Below are positions 53,553 to 61,462 of a stretch of DNA of 61,462 nucleotides, in pieces. The DNA is taken from assembly GCA_003224525.1 (NCBI GenBank), contig QHZB01000177.1:1-61462 (forward strand). Reading direction: 5' to 3'. Under the pieces are notes generated by a model, which saw only the letters and a list, made by a program, of their open reading frames with translations, had not been told where the DNA came from and ran no database searches. Position 1 is the stretch's first letter, and each line of letters opens with the position of its first letter. The translations under genes and the position numbers were made by a program. The DNA comes from Acidobacteriota bacterium (lineage in GTDB: Bacteria; Acidobacteriota; Terriglobia; Acidiferrales; UBA7541).

Positions 53553-55967
53553 ATGACACGGACGGCAGAAGACCTATTGGAGTTCGACAAGCTGCGCGAA
53601 TTGCTGCGGCTGAGGACCACCTGCGCGCCGGGGCGGCGAGCTGTGAATGGGCTCGAGCCGGGGATGGAGCGCGCGGCGCTGGAATCGGCGTTCGCACTGA
53701 TTCGCGAAGCGCGGGAGTGGCTGCGCGCGGGTCGCGAGCTGGGCTTTGCCGCGTTGGCCGATCCGCAAGACTGGCTCGAACGCATCGAGGGGCCTGGTAT
53801 GGCGCTGGAGCCGGGCGAATTTCTGGATGCGGCGTCGTTGCTCGAAACGGGGGGATGGCTACGGCAACAGTTTCGCGAAGAAGCGGTGAAGTTTCCCTTG
53901 CTGGCGGCACGGGCCGCTTCGGTTGGTGATTTTCGAGATGTGCAAGCAGCGATCCGGCGGTGCGTGCTGCCGAACGGCGAGATTAGCGATGATGCCTCAT
54001 CGACGCTGCGGCGAATCCGAGCGAGCATTACGGAGACGCGCGAAACGATCCAGAAGAATCTGAAGCAGATTTTGCGCGCGCGGAATGCGCAAGCGGGAGA
54101 AGACTACCTCACGCTGCGGAACGATCGTTTCGTGATTCCCGTGCGGGCGGAGCAACGACGGAGCCTTCCGGGAGTGATACACGGAGCGAGCGCCACGGGG
54201 CAAACCGTATTTATGGAGCCGTTCGAGACCGTCGAGGCGAACAACCAGCTCGTCCAGCTTGCGGAGGAGGAAGCCGCGGAAATCGGGCGGATTTTGCGCG
54301 AGCTCACGGAAAAGCTGCAAATTATGCGCGGGCCGCTCGTGGCGGCAAGCGGGACGATCGCGGAACTCGACAGCGTGTTTGCGCGGGCGCGATTCGCGCG
54401 GGAATTTGACGCTGCCATCCCGGAATTCTCCGCAACAAATGAATTGCGACTGGAAGGCGCGCGTCATCCGGTGCTGGAAGACAAGCTCCGCAAGGAAAAT
54501 CGTGCCATTGTTCCGATGACCCTGGCCCTCGGGGGAGAAGAACGCGTGCTGGTGATCAGCGGACCAAACACCGGCGGCAAGACCGTGGCGCTGAAAACCA
54601 CGGGAATGGCCGCGCTGGCAGCGCAATCCGGAATTCCGGTGGCCGCGCTGCGGGCAGTCCTGCCGTTGTTCGACCGTGTGCTGGTGGACATCGGCGACGA
54701 GCAATCCATTGCGGCGGATTTGTCCACCTTCTCGGCGCACATGTTGAACTTGAAGACCATGCTGGAGGCAGCGACGCCGAATGCTCTCGTGCTGGTGGAT
54801 GAAATGGGCACGGGAACGGCGCCGGAGGAAGGCGCCGCGCTGGCGGTGGCGCTGCTGGACGAATTTCGAGCGAAGCACTGCATCGTGCTGGCAACCACGC
54901 ATCATGACCGGCTGAAGACGTATGCATCGACTACGCCGGGAGTGCTAAACGCCGCTGTGGAATTCGACGACGTGAATCTGCGGCCCACCTACCGCTTGAT
55001 GGTGGGCGTGCCGGGCGGATCGAGCGGGATCGCGATCGCGAAGCGGCTGGGGATCGCCACGGGAATCATCGCTCGCGCCAGGTCACTGCTGACCCCCGAA
55101 TCGCGCGAAGCGGCGGACCTGATCGCTTATTTGCATCGCAGCCGCGACGAGCTGGACCGCATGCAACGGCAGATGGCCGCCGAGCGGCATGCGCTGGAGG
55201 AAGACCGCAAGAAGCTGCGAACAGAGTGGCTCGAACGGCAGCACAAGCGGATCAAAGAACTGGAAGCGCAATTCGCGGAGATGCACAAGCGCTTTGACGA
55301 GAATGTCGCGCGCGTCATCGAAGCGGTGAAAGAACGGGAGCTGCGCGCGCAGGTGGAGAAAATGGCCCGGCGGAAGATGCAGGACGTCCGCGGCGAGGCG
55401 CGCGAAGCGCTGAATGCCGCACTGGTCGAGACCATTTCGGAATCGCAATCGGATCTCGGCGTGCATGCCGCTTCGATGGAGGCGGTCGACGCGGACCGGT
55501 TGCAGCCCGGAGCCAGGATTCGCGTGCGCGGGTTCAGCAAGCCAGTACTGTTGAGGCGGATTGACGGATCGTCTGCGGAAATTGAAGCCGGGCCGCTGCG
55601 GATGAAAGTGGCGCGGGACGAAATTACCGGGGTGGAAGAAGCGGCACCCGCGCCGAAATCAAGTTCGCCGGCGGCCAAGCTGCAGGGCGTGACCGTGACT
55701 TCGCAGCGCGGGGAAGCCGGCGCTTTCGACGAAATCAACGTGATCGGCATGACCGTGGAAGAAGCTACGGATCGCCTGGACAAATTCCTGGATGACGCCG
55801 CGCTGGCGCGCAAGACGCGAATCAGGATTATTCACGGGCACGGAACGGGAGCACTTCGCAGGGGGATTGGCGAGTTTCTGGCCAGGCACCCTTTGGTTGA
55901 GAAACATTTGTTTGAGACTGAAGAGCACGGAGGGAAGGCCATCACCATTGTGGAGTTGCAAAAATAG
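53553..55967 (+). CDS. mutS2: Endonuclease MutS2
   Basis: A MutS homologue that suppresses homologous recombination and, in some bacteria, rescues stalled ribosomes. ATG 53553 starts MTRTAEDLLEF, the usual N-terminus; 804 residues. Walker A GPNTGGKT (337-344), Walker B LVLVDEMGTGTAPEE, helical clamp, and a C-terminal Smr nuclease domain (from about 727; INVIGMTVEEA, then IIHGHGTGALRRG with HGxGxG). It lies directly after the LOG gene in a likely dacB-LOG-mutS2 operon. Open codons upstream of 53553 belong to the overlap with the LOG gene. Confidence 0.95.
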   Translation: MTRTAEDLLEFDKLRELLRLRTTCAPGRRAVNGLEPGMERAALESAFALIREAREWLRAGRELGFAALADPQDWLERIEGPGMALEPGEFLDAASLLETGGWLRQQFREEAVKFPLLAARAASVGDFRDVQAAIRRCVLPNGEISDDASSTLRRIRASITETRETIQKNLKQILRARNAQAGEDYLTLRNDRFVIPVRAEQRRSLPGVIHGASATGQTVFMEPFETVEANNQLVQLAEEEAAEIGRILRELTEKLQIMRGPLVAASGTIAELDSVFARARFAREFDAAIPEFSATNELRLEGARHPVLEDKLRKENRAIVPMTLALGGEERVLVISGPNTGGKTVALKTTGMAALAAQSGIPVAALRAVLPLFDRVLVDIGDEQSIAADLSTFSAHMLNLKTMLEAATPNALVLVDEMGTGTAPEEGAALAVALLDEFRAKHCIVLATTHHDRLKTYASTTPGVLNAAVEFDDVNLRPTYRLMVGVPGGSSGIAIAKRLGIATGIIARARSLLTPESREAADLIAYLHRSRDELDRMQRQMAAERHALEEDRKKLRTEWLERQHKRIKELEAQFAEMHKRFDENVARVIEAVKERELRAQVEKMARRKMQDVRGEAREALNAALVETISESQSDLGVHAASMEAVDADRLQPGARIRVRGFSKPVLLRRIDGSSAEIEAGPLRMKVARDEITGVEEAAPAPKSSSPAAKLQGVTVTSQRGEAGAFDEINVIGMTVEEATDRLDKFLDDAALARKTRIRIIHGHGTGALRRGIGEFLARHPLVEKHLFETEEHGGKAITIVELQK

Positions 55968-56084
55968 GAACATGGAAATCAAAAATTAAACAGACATGAA
56001 AACCCTGATTCTACTGAGCTGCAGGCCGCACCGCTTTGCTATACTCGCCGCGTTCCGATAGCCAACCTACAACGAGGTGTTTTG

Positions 56085-57437
56085 ATGAAAGCTTTGAAGA
56101 ATTCATTTGCGCATGTAAGCGCCGGGCGAGAAATCAGCCCATGGGGAGTGCTCATCGCGGTGGTTCTGGCCACGCTGGCGGGCATGGCGCTCACGGCAAG
56201 CGCGCAGGCGCCGAAGAGGACGGTGATTCGCGCGGGGCGCGTGCTCAACGTGCGCACCGGGGAATTGCGCGCCAACCAGGCCATCGTGATTGAAGGCGAT
56301 AAGATTTCGCAGATCGCGCCGTCCAGCGAAGTCACGGCGGCTGCCGGAGACGCGACCATCGATCTGCCGGATGCCACCTTGCTGCCCGGCTTGATCGACA
56401 TGCATACGCATCTGACGTTTGATTTGAACTCGCTGGGATACCAGGGGTTGTCGATTTCAACCGCGCGAGAAGCGCTGCACGGCGCAAGAAACGCGCGGCG
56501 GACGCTCGATGCCGGCTTTACGACGGTGCGCAATCTTGGCGCGAAAAACTACGCTGATATCGCGCTGCGCGATGCCATCAATGACGGCGACGTCGTCGGG
56601 CCGCGCATCGTCGCGTCGGGACCGGCGCTGGGAATCACCGGCGGCCACTGCGACGAAAACCTGCTGCCGCCCGCGTTTCATTTTGAGGGAGAGGGCGTGG
56701 CGGACGGCGTCGAGGGTGTGCAGCACAAAGTTCGCGAAGTCATCAAATACGGCGCGGAGGTGATCAAGATCTGCGCCACCGGCGGCGTGCTATCGAAAGG
56801 CGATGACCCGAACGCTTCGCAGTATACGCTCGAAGAAATGAAGGCGATTGTTGCGGATGCCCACCGGCTCGGCCGTCGAGTGGCCGCGCATGCTCACGGC
56901 GCCGAAGGCGTGCGCTGGGCTTCGGAGGCCGGTGTCGATTCGATCGAGCACGGCCACCTGATGGACGACGCGGCGGTCGCCACGCTGAAGAAAAACGGAA
57001 CTTATCTCGTGCCGACACTCTTCCTCGGCGAATACATGGAAAAGAACATGGACCGCAGCGATGTGCCGGAGTTCTCCAAGCAAAAGATGCGCGATGTAAT
57101 CGCCGCGATGCGTAAGAACACCGGGAAGGCGTTTGCTGCCGGTGTGAAGGTGGCGTTCGGCACAGACGCGGCGGTGTATCCGCATGGACTCAACGCGGGC
57201 GAGTTCCACGTTTACGTGCAGCTGGGAATGACGCCGCTGGCGGCGATTCAGACGGCAACCATCAACGCTTCCGACTTGCTGGGGTCCAAGTATCTCGTCG
57301 GTACGCTGGAGCCGGGCAGGTGGGCGGACGTGATTGCCGTGGATAGCGATCCGACCAAAGACGTTACCATACTCGAGCACGTGAAGTTCGTGATGAAGGG
57401 CGGAACGGTTTACAAGAACGACTACTCGAAACGGTAA
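56085..57437 (+). CDS. Exported metal-dependent amidohydrolase (imidazolonepropionase/prolidase-like)
   Basis: A hydrophobic signal ([22 protein letters not shown], shortened to its core [18 protein letters not shown]) leads to an amidohydrolase barrel. Metal ligands: MHTHLTFD (H107, H109), the carboxylated-Lys region [23 protein letters not shown] and [10 protein letters not shown] (two His sites), and [10 protein letters not shown] (Asp). This set matches the acidobacterial amidohydrolases related to Sgx9260/Xaa-Pro dipeptidases. The likely role is dipeptide or lactone hydrolysis in the envelope. ATG 56085 has GAGGTG upstream. The dnaG gene starts 18 bases after the stop. Confidence 0.88.
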   Translation: MKALKNSFAHVSAGREISPWGVLIAVVLATLAGMALTASAQAPKRTVIRAGRVLNVRTGELRANQAIVIEGDKISQIAPSSEVTAAAGDATIDLPDATLLPGLIDMHTHLTFDLNSLGYQGLSISTAREALHGARNARRTLDAGFTTVRNLGAKNYADIALRDAINDGDVVGPRIVASGPALGITGGHCDENLLPPAFHFEGEGVADGVEGVQHKVREVIKYGAEVIKICATGGVLSKGDDPNASQYTLEEMKAIVADAHRLGRRVAAHAHGAEGVRWASEAGVDSIEHGHLMDDAAVATLKKNGTYLVPTLFLGEYMEKNMDRSDVPEFSKQKMRDVIAAMRKNTGKAFAAGVKVAFGTDAAVYPHGLNAGEFHVYVQLGMTPLAAIQTATINASDLLGSKYLVGTLEPGRWADVIAVDSDPTKDVTILEHVKFVMKGGTVYKNDYSKR

Positions 57438-57455
57438 TCGTCAAAGAACGGCGGA

Positions 57456-59222
57456 ATGGCGGAAGCGGGATCATTTGCGGAGAAGGTGAAGCAGCAGGCG
57501 GACATCGTTCGCGTGCTGGGGGAATACGTCCGGCTGAAAAAAACCGGCAAGGACTTCAGCGGGCTCTGTCCGTTTCACCAGGAAAAGACGCCTTCCTTCA
57601 CAGTCTCCCCCATCAAACAAATCTTCTACTGCTTCGGGTGCGGCAAGGGCGGCGACGTCTATAACTTCGTCATGGACATGGAGAAGTGCGAATTTCCCGA
57701 GGCCGTAAAGGTTGTCGCGGAGAAATGCGGTATTGCGATTCCCCGGCCAAAGGAACGCTCACCGGAGGAACGGAAAGAGAATCAGCAGCGCGCGGTTCTG
57801 GTGGATATACATCGCGAAGCGCAGACGTTTTTCCTGGAGCAGCTCGAAGGGACGCCGGAGGGGAAAGCGGCGCGGGCGTATCTCGAGGACCGCGGTTTAG
57901 ATAAAGACGCGATCGCGTGTTTCGGTATTGGCTACGCGCCCAGCGGCGGCGATTCGTTGCTGCGTCATCTGAAGCCAAAATACAACGACAAATTGCTGGT
58001 GGATTCCGGAGTTGTCTCCCGCGACCAGAGCGCGGGACGTTTGTTCGACCGCTTCCGGCGGCGCATCACGTTTCCCATTTCAAACGAATCGGGAAAGATC
58101 GTGGCGTTCGGAGCCCGCGCGCTCGGCGACGACATGCCCAAATATCTCAATTCACCCGAGACGCCGATCTATTCCAAGAGCTACGTGCTGTACCACATGG
58201 ACCGCGCGAAGGACGCGCTGCGGCGGCAAGACTTCGCAATTCTGGTCGAAGGGTACATGGATGCAATCGCGGTGGCGCGCGCGGGAATCAGCAACGTGGT
58301 CGCGAGCTGCGGCACGAGCCTCGCCGAGCCGCAGATCAAGCTGCTCGGGCGTTTCACGCGGCGCGTCATCGTGAACTACGACCCGGACACGGCGGGACAG
58401 ACGGCCACGGAGCGGTCGCTCGCGCTTCTGCTCGAACACGATTTTGAAGTGCGCGTGCTCGCGCTGCCGCCGGTTGGCAACAAAAAGGCTGACCCCGATT
58501 TATTCATCCGCGAAATGGGGGCGGAGGCTTACCTCAAGTTGCTGAAGGAGGCGCCGCCGTATGTGGACTACCTGATTGCGCGAGCGCGGCAGATGGATTT
58601 GACGACCGGCGAAGGAAAGCTGCGCGCCGTGAATTTCCTCTTGCCGTACGTGCAGAAAATCCCCAATCGCATCCTCCGTTCGGAGTGGGCCACGCGCATC
58701 GCGCAACAGCTTCGCCTGGACGAACCCGTGCTGCGCGCGGCGTTGAGCAAAGCGGCGACCGAGCGCCGCAGCGAAGTAAAGACGCAGCCGGAACTCGTCG
58801 GACGCGCGGCCAAGCCGGTGGAGCGGCGGCTGATTCGCATGCTTGCGGATGCGGAAGGCTTCCGGCAGGAGCTCGCCAACCATCTGCAAAATGCTCATCT
58901 GTATCACGGCCTGGAGACGGAGAAGATTTTTGCAGCGCTGGTGATCGCCAGCCTGTCCGGCCAGCCTGTGCAGGCCAGCGAAGTGGGCGCCCTGCTGGAA
59001 GATCGCGACCGGCGGCTACTCTTCGAAATTCTGTTCGAAGCGGCCAGCGAGCCGACCTGGGAAGAGGCCATGAGCTGCATCGAGGCGCTCGAAAACCGCC
59101 AGGCCGAACAGGAGCTGGCCGACGTGCAACGCAGCATCGAAGCGAACCCAGCAGCCCCAGAAATGCGCGGCTTGCTGGAGAAAAAACAGGAATTAATGCG
59201 CCGGCTCGCCGCAACGAGGTGA
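57456..59222 (+). CDS. dnaG: DNA primase
   Basis: Makes RNA primers for replication. The zinc-binding domain has C38, H41, C59 and C62 (CPFHQEKTPSF; FYCFGCGKGG). The RNA polymerase core contains GDSLLRHL, then the basic RFRRRITFPI and VAFGARAL. The Toprim domain has LVEGYMDAI (about 262) and NYDPDTAG. The C-terminal helicase-binding domain is helical and divergent (to 588). It follows the amidohydrolase gene and precedes rpoD by about 1.1 kb, with a convergent hydrolase gene between. Confidence 0.97.
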   Translation: MAEAGSFAEKVKQQADIVRVLGEYVRLKKTGKDFSGLCPFHQEKTPSFTVSPIKQIFYCFGCGKGGDVYNFVMDMEKCEFPEAVKVVAEKCGIAIPRPKERSPEERKENQQRAVLVDIHREAQTFFLEQLEGTPEGKAARAYLEDRGLDKDAIACFGIGYAPSGGDSLLRHLKPKYNDKLLVDSGVVSRDQSAGRLFDRFRRRITFPISNESGKIVAFGARALGDDMPKYLNSPETPIYSKSYVLYHMDRAKDALRRQDFAILVEGYMDAIAVARAGISNVVASCGTSLAEPQIKLLGRFTRRVIVNYDPDTAGQTATERSLALLLEHDFEVRVLALPPVGNKKADPDLFIREMGAEAYLKLLKEAPPYVDYLIARARQMDLTTGEGKLRAVNFLLPYVQKIPNRILRSEWATRIAQQLRLDEPVLRAALSKAATERRSEVKTQPELVGRAAKPVERRLIRMLADAEGFRQELANHLQNAHLYHGLETEKIFAALVIASLSGQPVQASEVGALLEDRDRRLLFEILFEAASEPTWEEAMSCIEALENRQAEQELADVQRSIEANPAAPEMRGLLEKKQELMRRLAATR

Positions 59223-59410
59223 CCGTCGAAACGCTCTCCGATCCAAATTGGAGCGGCTAACTGCTACCAAGTGTTGATTCTAAAGAAGTTGCGCAGGACA
59301 AAAAGGACAAGTCGGGGACCGCGAATTTCGACGCAGTGCGGCACCGCGGGGGTCGCCCGGTCCCAAACCAAATGAATTTCTGCGCCTTGAAACATGGGTG
59401 ACATTCCGGG

Positions 59411-59956
59411 CTACATGGAAGGCCCAGCTCGCCGACGCATCAGCCAGACCGAAAGTGCCAGCAGCGCCGCAGGCAGCCAAATCCAGAGGAGCTCGCTCTG
59501 GAGGACATCAAGACCGCGATTGGTGAAAAACCGCGCAACACCGATCGGTGACACCCGAATCGGAGTCCAAGGAAGAAAATAACGGTGATTGTCGAACGGG
59601 GCGAGGAAGGCGACTCCCAGACCGCCGTCCGTCATGGCGTCCAACAAGCCATGGCTGGCGGTTGCCAGAAAGAAATACACCCACATGGGGAGTCGGCCAA
59701 GGCCGGGCGCCGCTTGGCGAAATCCTGTGAGCACCACAGCGCTTGCTAGCAGAGCGGCGAAAAGAAGTGAGTGCGTGAATCCGCGGTGGCCCCAGAAGTC
59801 ACCATAATGTATACCGAATCGGAATCCGATCACATCAAGATCGGGAATCACCGAGCAGAATGCGCCCATGACCCAAACTCGTTTTGGTGTGCCTGGACGG
59901 TAGAAACATGCTGCTATTCCGAGGGCTGCCACCGCATGTGAGAACGCTGATGCCAT
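59411..59956 (-). CDS. Membrane-bound metal-dependent hydrolase (YdjM/DUF457-like)
   Basis: A 181-residue multi-pass membrane protein. Motifs: SAFSHAVAALG at the start, SVIPDLDVIGFRFG, DFWGHRGFTHSLLFA and TASHGLLDAMTDGG, the His/Asp-rich loops that bind metal in this family. Substrates are unknown. ATG has GGGAG 8 bases upstream. It interrupts the dnaG-rpoD order, on the opposite strand. Confidence 0.9.
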   Translation of the reverse strand: MASAFSHAVAALGIAACFYRPGTPKRVWVMGAFCSVIPDLDVIGFRFGIHYGDFWGHRGFTHSLLFAALLASAVVLTGFRQAAPGLGRLPMWVYFFLATASHGLLDAMTDGGLGVAFLAPFDNHRYFLPWTPIRVSPIGVARFFTNRGLDVLQSELLWIWLPAALLALSVWLMRRRAGPSM

Positions 59957-60355
59957 TCTGGTCTCTCCCTGCTAGGCGGTAGCGAGGTTAAACCCGAACG
60001 GCAAGGTCTTCCACAGATTTCCACGAATTAAAACATTGACGAGATGGGACTTAAACGTGTAGCGTAATAGGGTTTCGCGAGTAACGGTTTTGCCCTTAAA
60101 CGCATCTATATTAAGTGTATTTAGAGGCAGGGGCCGGGCTCGAAAAGTGCGGGAAGCGGCGGGCAACGCACGGGGCCAGCGGCGGGCATGCGGCGCGGTG
60201 CAGAGTTATTCAAACAACAAAGCGAGCGATCTTCTAAGGGAAATTCTCCCGTGGTTTGCGCCTGCGCGCCAGCCTGTGCGTGTCTCTGCGAATGGACTTG
60301 GCCTCCGATATGCCAGGAAGTTTTTGGGATGGCGGTCAATTAGCGGGAGGAATTT
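59957..60355. other. Intergenic region upstream of rpoD
   Basis: About 400 bases between the divergent hydrolase gene and rpoD. The part 60085-60125 is AT-rich and may contain the rpoD promoter (TATATT or TATTTA as -10), but no -35 at proper spacing was found. CTTAAACG occurs twice about 45 bases apart. No gene seen. Confidence 0.35.
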
Positions 60356-61462
60356 GTGGCAGCAGTAGGTCTTGAAGAGAAATACGATGCGGTACGCCAG
60401 CTCATTGCGGTGGGCAAAGAGCGCGGCTACCTGCTCTATGACGAAGTAAACGATTCGCTTCCGGCAGAAGTCCATTCTTCAGAAGAAATCGACGATCTGC
60501 TCACAACCTTCGAGCGGAACGGCATCGAGATTTATGAGGATCAGGCCTCGGCGAAAGCCGCGCGCGCGGTGGAAGTTTCCGCGGAAGCCAGCGACCGCGA
60601 CGTCGTCGTCAAGGACGATGCGCACTCCGACGAAGGCAGCAGCGATCTCGACCTGACACCCGGTTCGCTCGAAAAAACGAACGATCCCGTGCGCATGTAC
60701 CTGCGCGAGATGGGCACCGTACCGCTGCTGACGCGCGAGGGCGAAGTCACCATCGCCAAGCGCATCGAGCGCGGGCAGCTGGTGGTGATGAAGTCCATCA
60801 CCCGCTCGCCGATTGTCATCAAAGAGCTGATCGCCGTTGGCGACGATTTGCGCAAGGGCGTGCGGTCCATCAAAGAGATCGTGCAGTTTGACGATGAAGA
60901 GCTGACCGAAGAGAAAATCGCCAACAAAACCAAACAGACGCTCAAGTACATCGACAAAATTGCGAAATTGTACGAGACCGCCCTGAAGCAGGCCGCGAAG
61001 CTCGATAAGACTCTGAAGTCGAAGAAAAGATCCTACATCCGCGCGAAGTGGGAAGTGGCGCGGACGCGCGTAGAGATTTCCGTCGCCATTCGCGACATCG
61101 ATTTCAATCCATTCGAGAAGAAGCGGCTGATCGACAAAATGCGCGGCACGGTCGAGCGGCTGCAGGCGCTGGAACGCGAAGCCGGGCGCTTGGAGCGGCG
61201 CGCGGACGTGGCCAAAGGCGAGGTCGCGGCGGAAGCGCGCAAGGAACTGCGCACGCGCCGCACCGAGCTGAAAGACATCGAGGAAGCCAGCGAAGTCGGG
61301 CTCACCGAACTGAAACGCACGCTGACCTTCATTCACCGCGGGGAAGCCGAAGCCGAACAGGCCAAGAAAGAATTGATCGAAGCCAACCTCCGGCTGGTTG
61401 TTTCGATCGCCAAGAAATACACCAACCGCGGATTGCAGTTTCTCGACCTGATTCAGGAAGGC
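60356..61462 (+). CDS. rpoD: Primary RNA polymerase sigma factor RpoD, 3' end outside the window
   Basis: Directs housekeeping transcription. The frame begins at GTG 60356, preceded by GGGAGG 5 bases upstream, and is open to the right edge, giving 369 residues. Region 1.1 is recognisable ([20 protein letters not shown]), then an acidic linker, region 1.2 ([20 protein letters not shown]), the non-conserved region, and the start of region 2 ([20 protein letters not shown], then [11 protein letters not shown]). The fragment ends inside region 2. It follows dnaG as in many bacteria. Regions 3 and 4 lie beyond the window. Confidence 0.96.
   Translation, partial: MAAVGLEEKYDAVRQLIAVGKERGYLLYDEVNDSLPAEVHSSEEIDDLLTTFERNGIEIYEDQASAKAARAVEVSAEASDRDVVVKDDAHSDEGSSDLDLTPGSLEKTNDPVRMYLREMGTVPLLTREGEVTIAKRIERGQLVVMKSITRSPIVIKELIAVGDDLRKGVRSIKEIVQFDDEELTEEKIANKTKQTLKYIDKIAKLYETALKQAAKLDKTLKSKKRSYIRAKWEVARTRVEISVAIRDIDFNPFEKKRLIDKMRGTVERLQALEREAGRLERRADVAKGEVAAEARKELRTRRTELKDIEEASEVGLTELKRTLTFIHRGEAEAEQAKKELIEANLRLVVSIAKKYTNRGLQFLDLIQEG

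Noticed and set aside
52150-53910. 586-codon open frame opposite dacB, the LOG gene and mutS2
   Set aside because: Spans three real genes in antisense with Arg/Pro/His-rich low-complexity composition.

Overview
The window looks like a chromosomal segment of a soil-type Acidobacteriota bacterium. The evidence is a GC-rich sequence, a large TonB-dependent receptor with an N-terminal carboxypeptidase-regulatory-like domain, several TonB-C and PilZ-like envelope proteins, an MglA-type GTPase, a tannase/feruloyl esterase, a SYLF protein, an ARPP-1-type protein and a core dnaG-rpoD pair. This assignment is inferred from gene content only; there is no rRNA or other marker in the window.

Layout. (a) 1-8.3 kb is an accessory island: the 3' part of an IS1634-type transposase, then a tight five-gene minus-strand operon (two coiled-coil proteins, a solute-binding-like/OmpA fusion, an ABC permease and an ABC ATPase), a divergent CII/XRE-like regulator with a perfect inverted repeat in front of it, and the debris of a fic gene. 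(b) 8.4-13 kb is the nitrogen-control operon amtB-glnK-glnD (minus strand). (c) 13-17.5 kb carries a STAS protein, a double TonB-C protein, MglA, a TPR protein and a YvcK/CofD-like factor. (d) 17.8-24.5 kb carries the TonB-dependent receptor, a carboxymuconolactone decarboxylase-like protein and a PilZ-like/TonB-C protein. (e) 24.6-28 kb carries glutamate dehydrogenase with a long structured leader, a class II aldolase and an ankyrin protein. (f) 28.1-31 kb is a translationally coupled set: an Lgt-family paralogue with altered catalytic motifs, two small membrane proteins, and a radical SAM enzyme closely resembling the archaeal tetraether lipid synthase. (g) 31.2-34.4 kb carries a WD40 protein and ruvA-orf-ruvB. 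(h) 34.6-46 kb is a mixed set: a RibD-like reductase, tannase, a GlcG/HbpS-like protein, folK, an ARPP-1-like protein, an atypical receiver, a PD40 protein, an SPL-like radical SAM protein, a cysteine-rich zinc protein and a sialidase-like propeller. (i) 46.4-50.3 kb is an export operon (TetR, HlyD-type adaptor, ABC ATPase, ABC-2 permease). (j) 50.4-61.5 kb carries SYLF, dacB, a LOG-like protein, mutS2, an amidohydrolase, dnaG, a membrane-bound hydrolase and the 5' part of rpoD, which runs off the right edge.

Two regions look most worth pursuing. The first is the five-gene ABC/OmpA/PspA-like operon with its own regulator and operator (1.5-7.6 kb), which I cannot match to a named system. The second is the Lgt-paralogue/tetraether-synthase-like operon (28.1-31 kb), a plausible route to the membrane-spanning iso-diabolic-type lipids for which Acidobacteriota are known. 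The functional roles proposed for both are inference.
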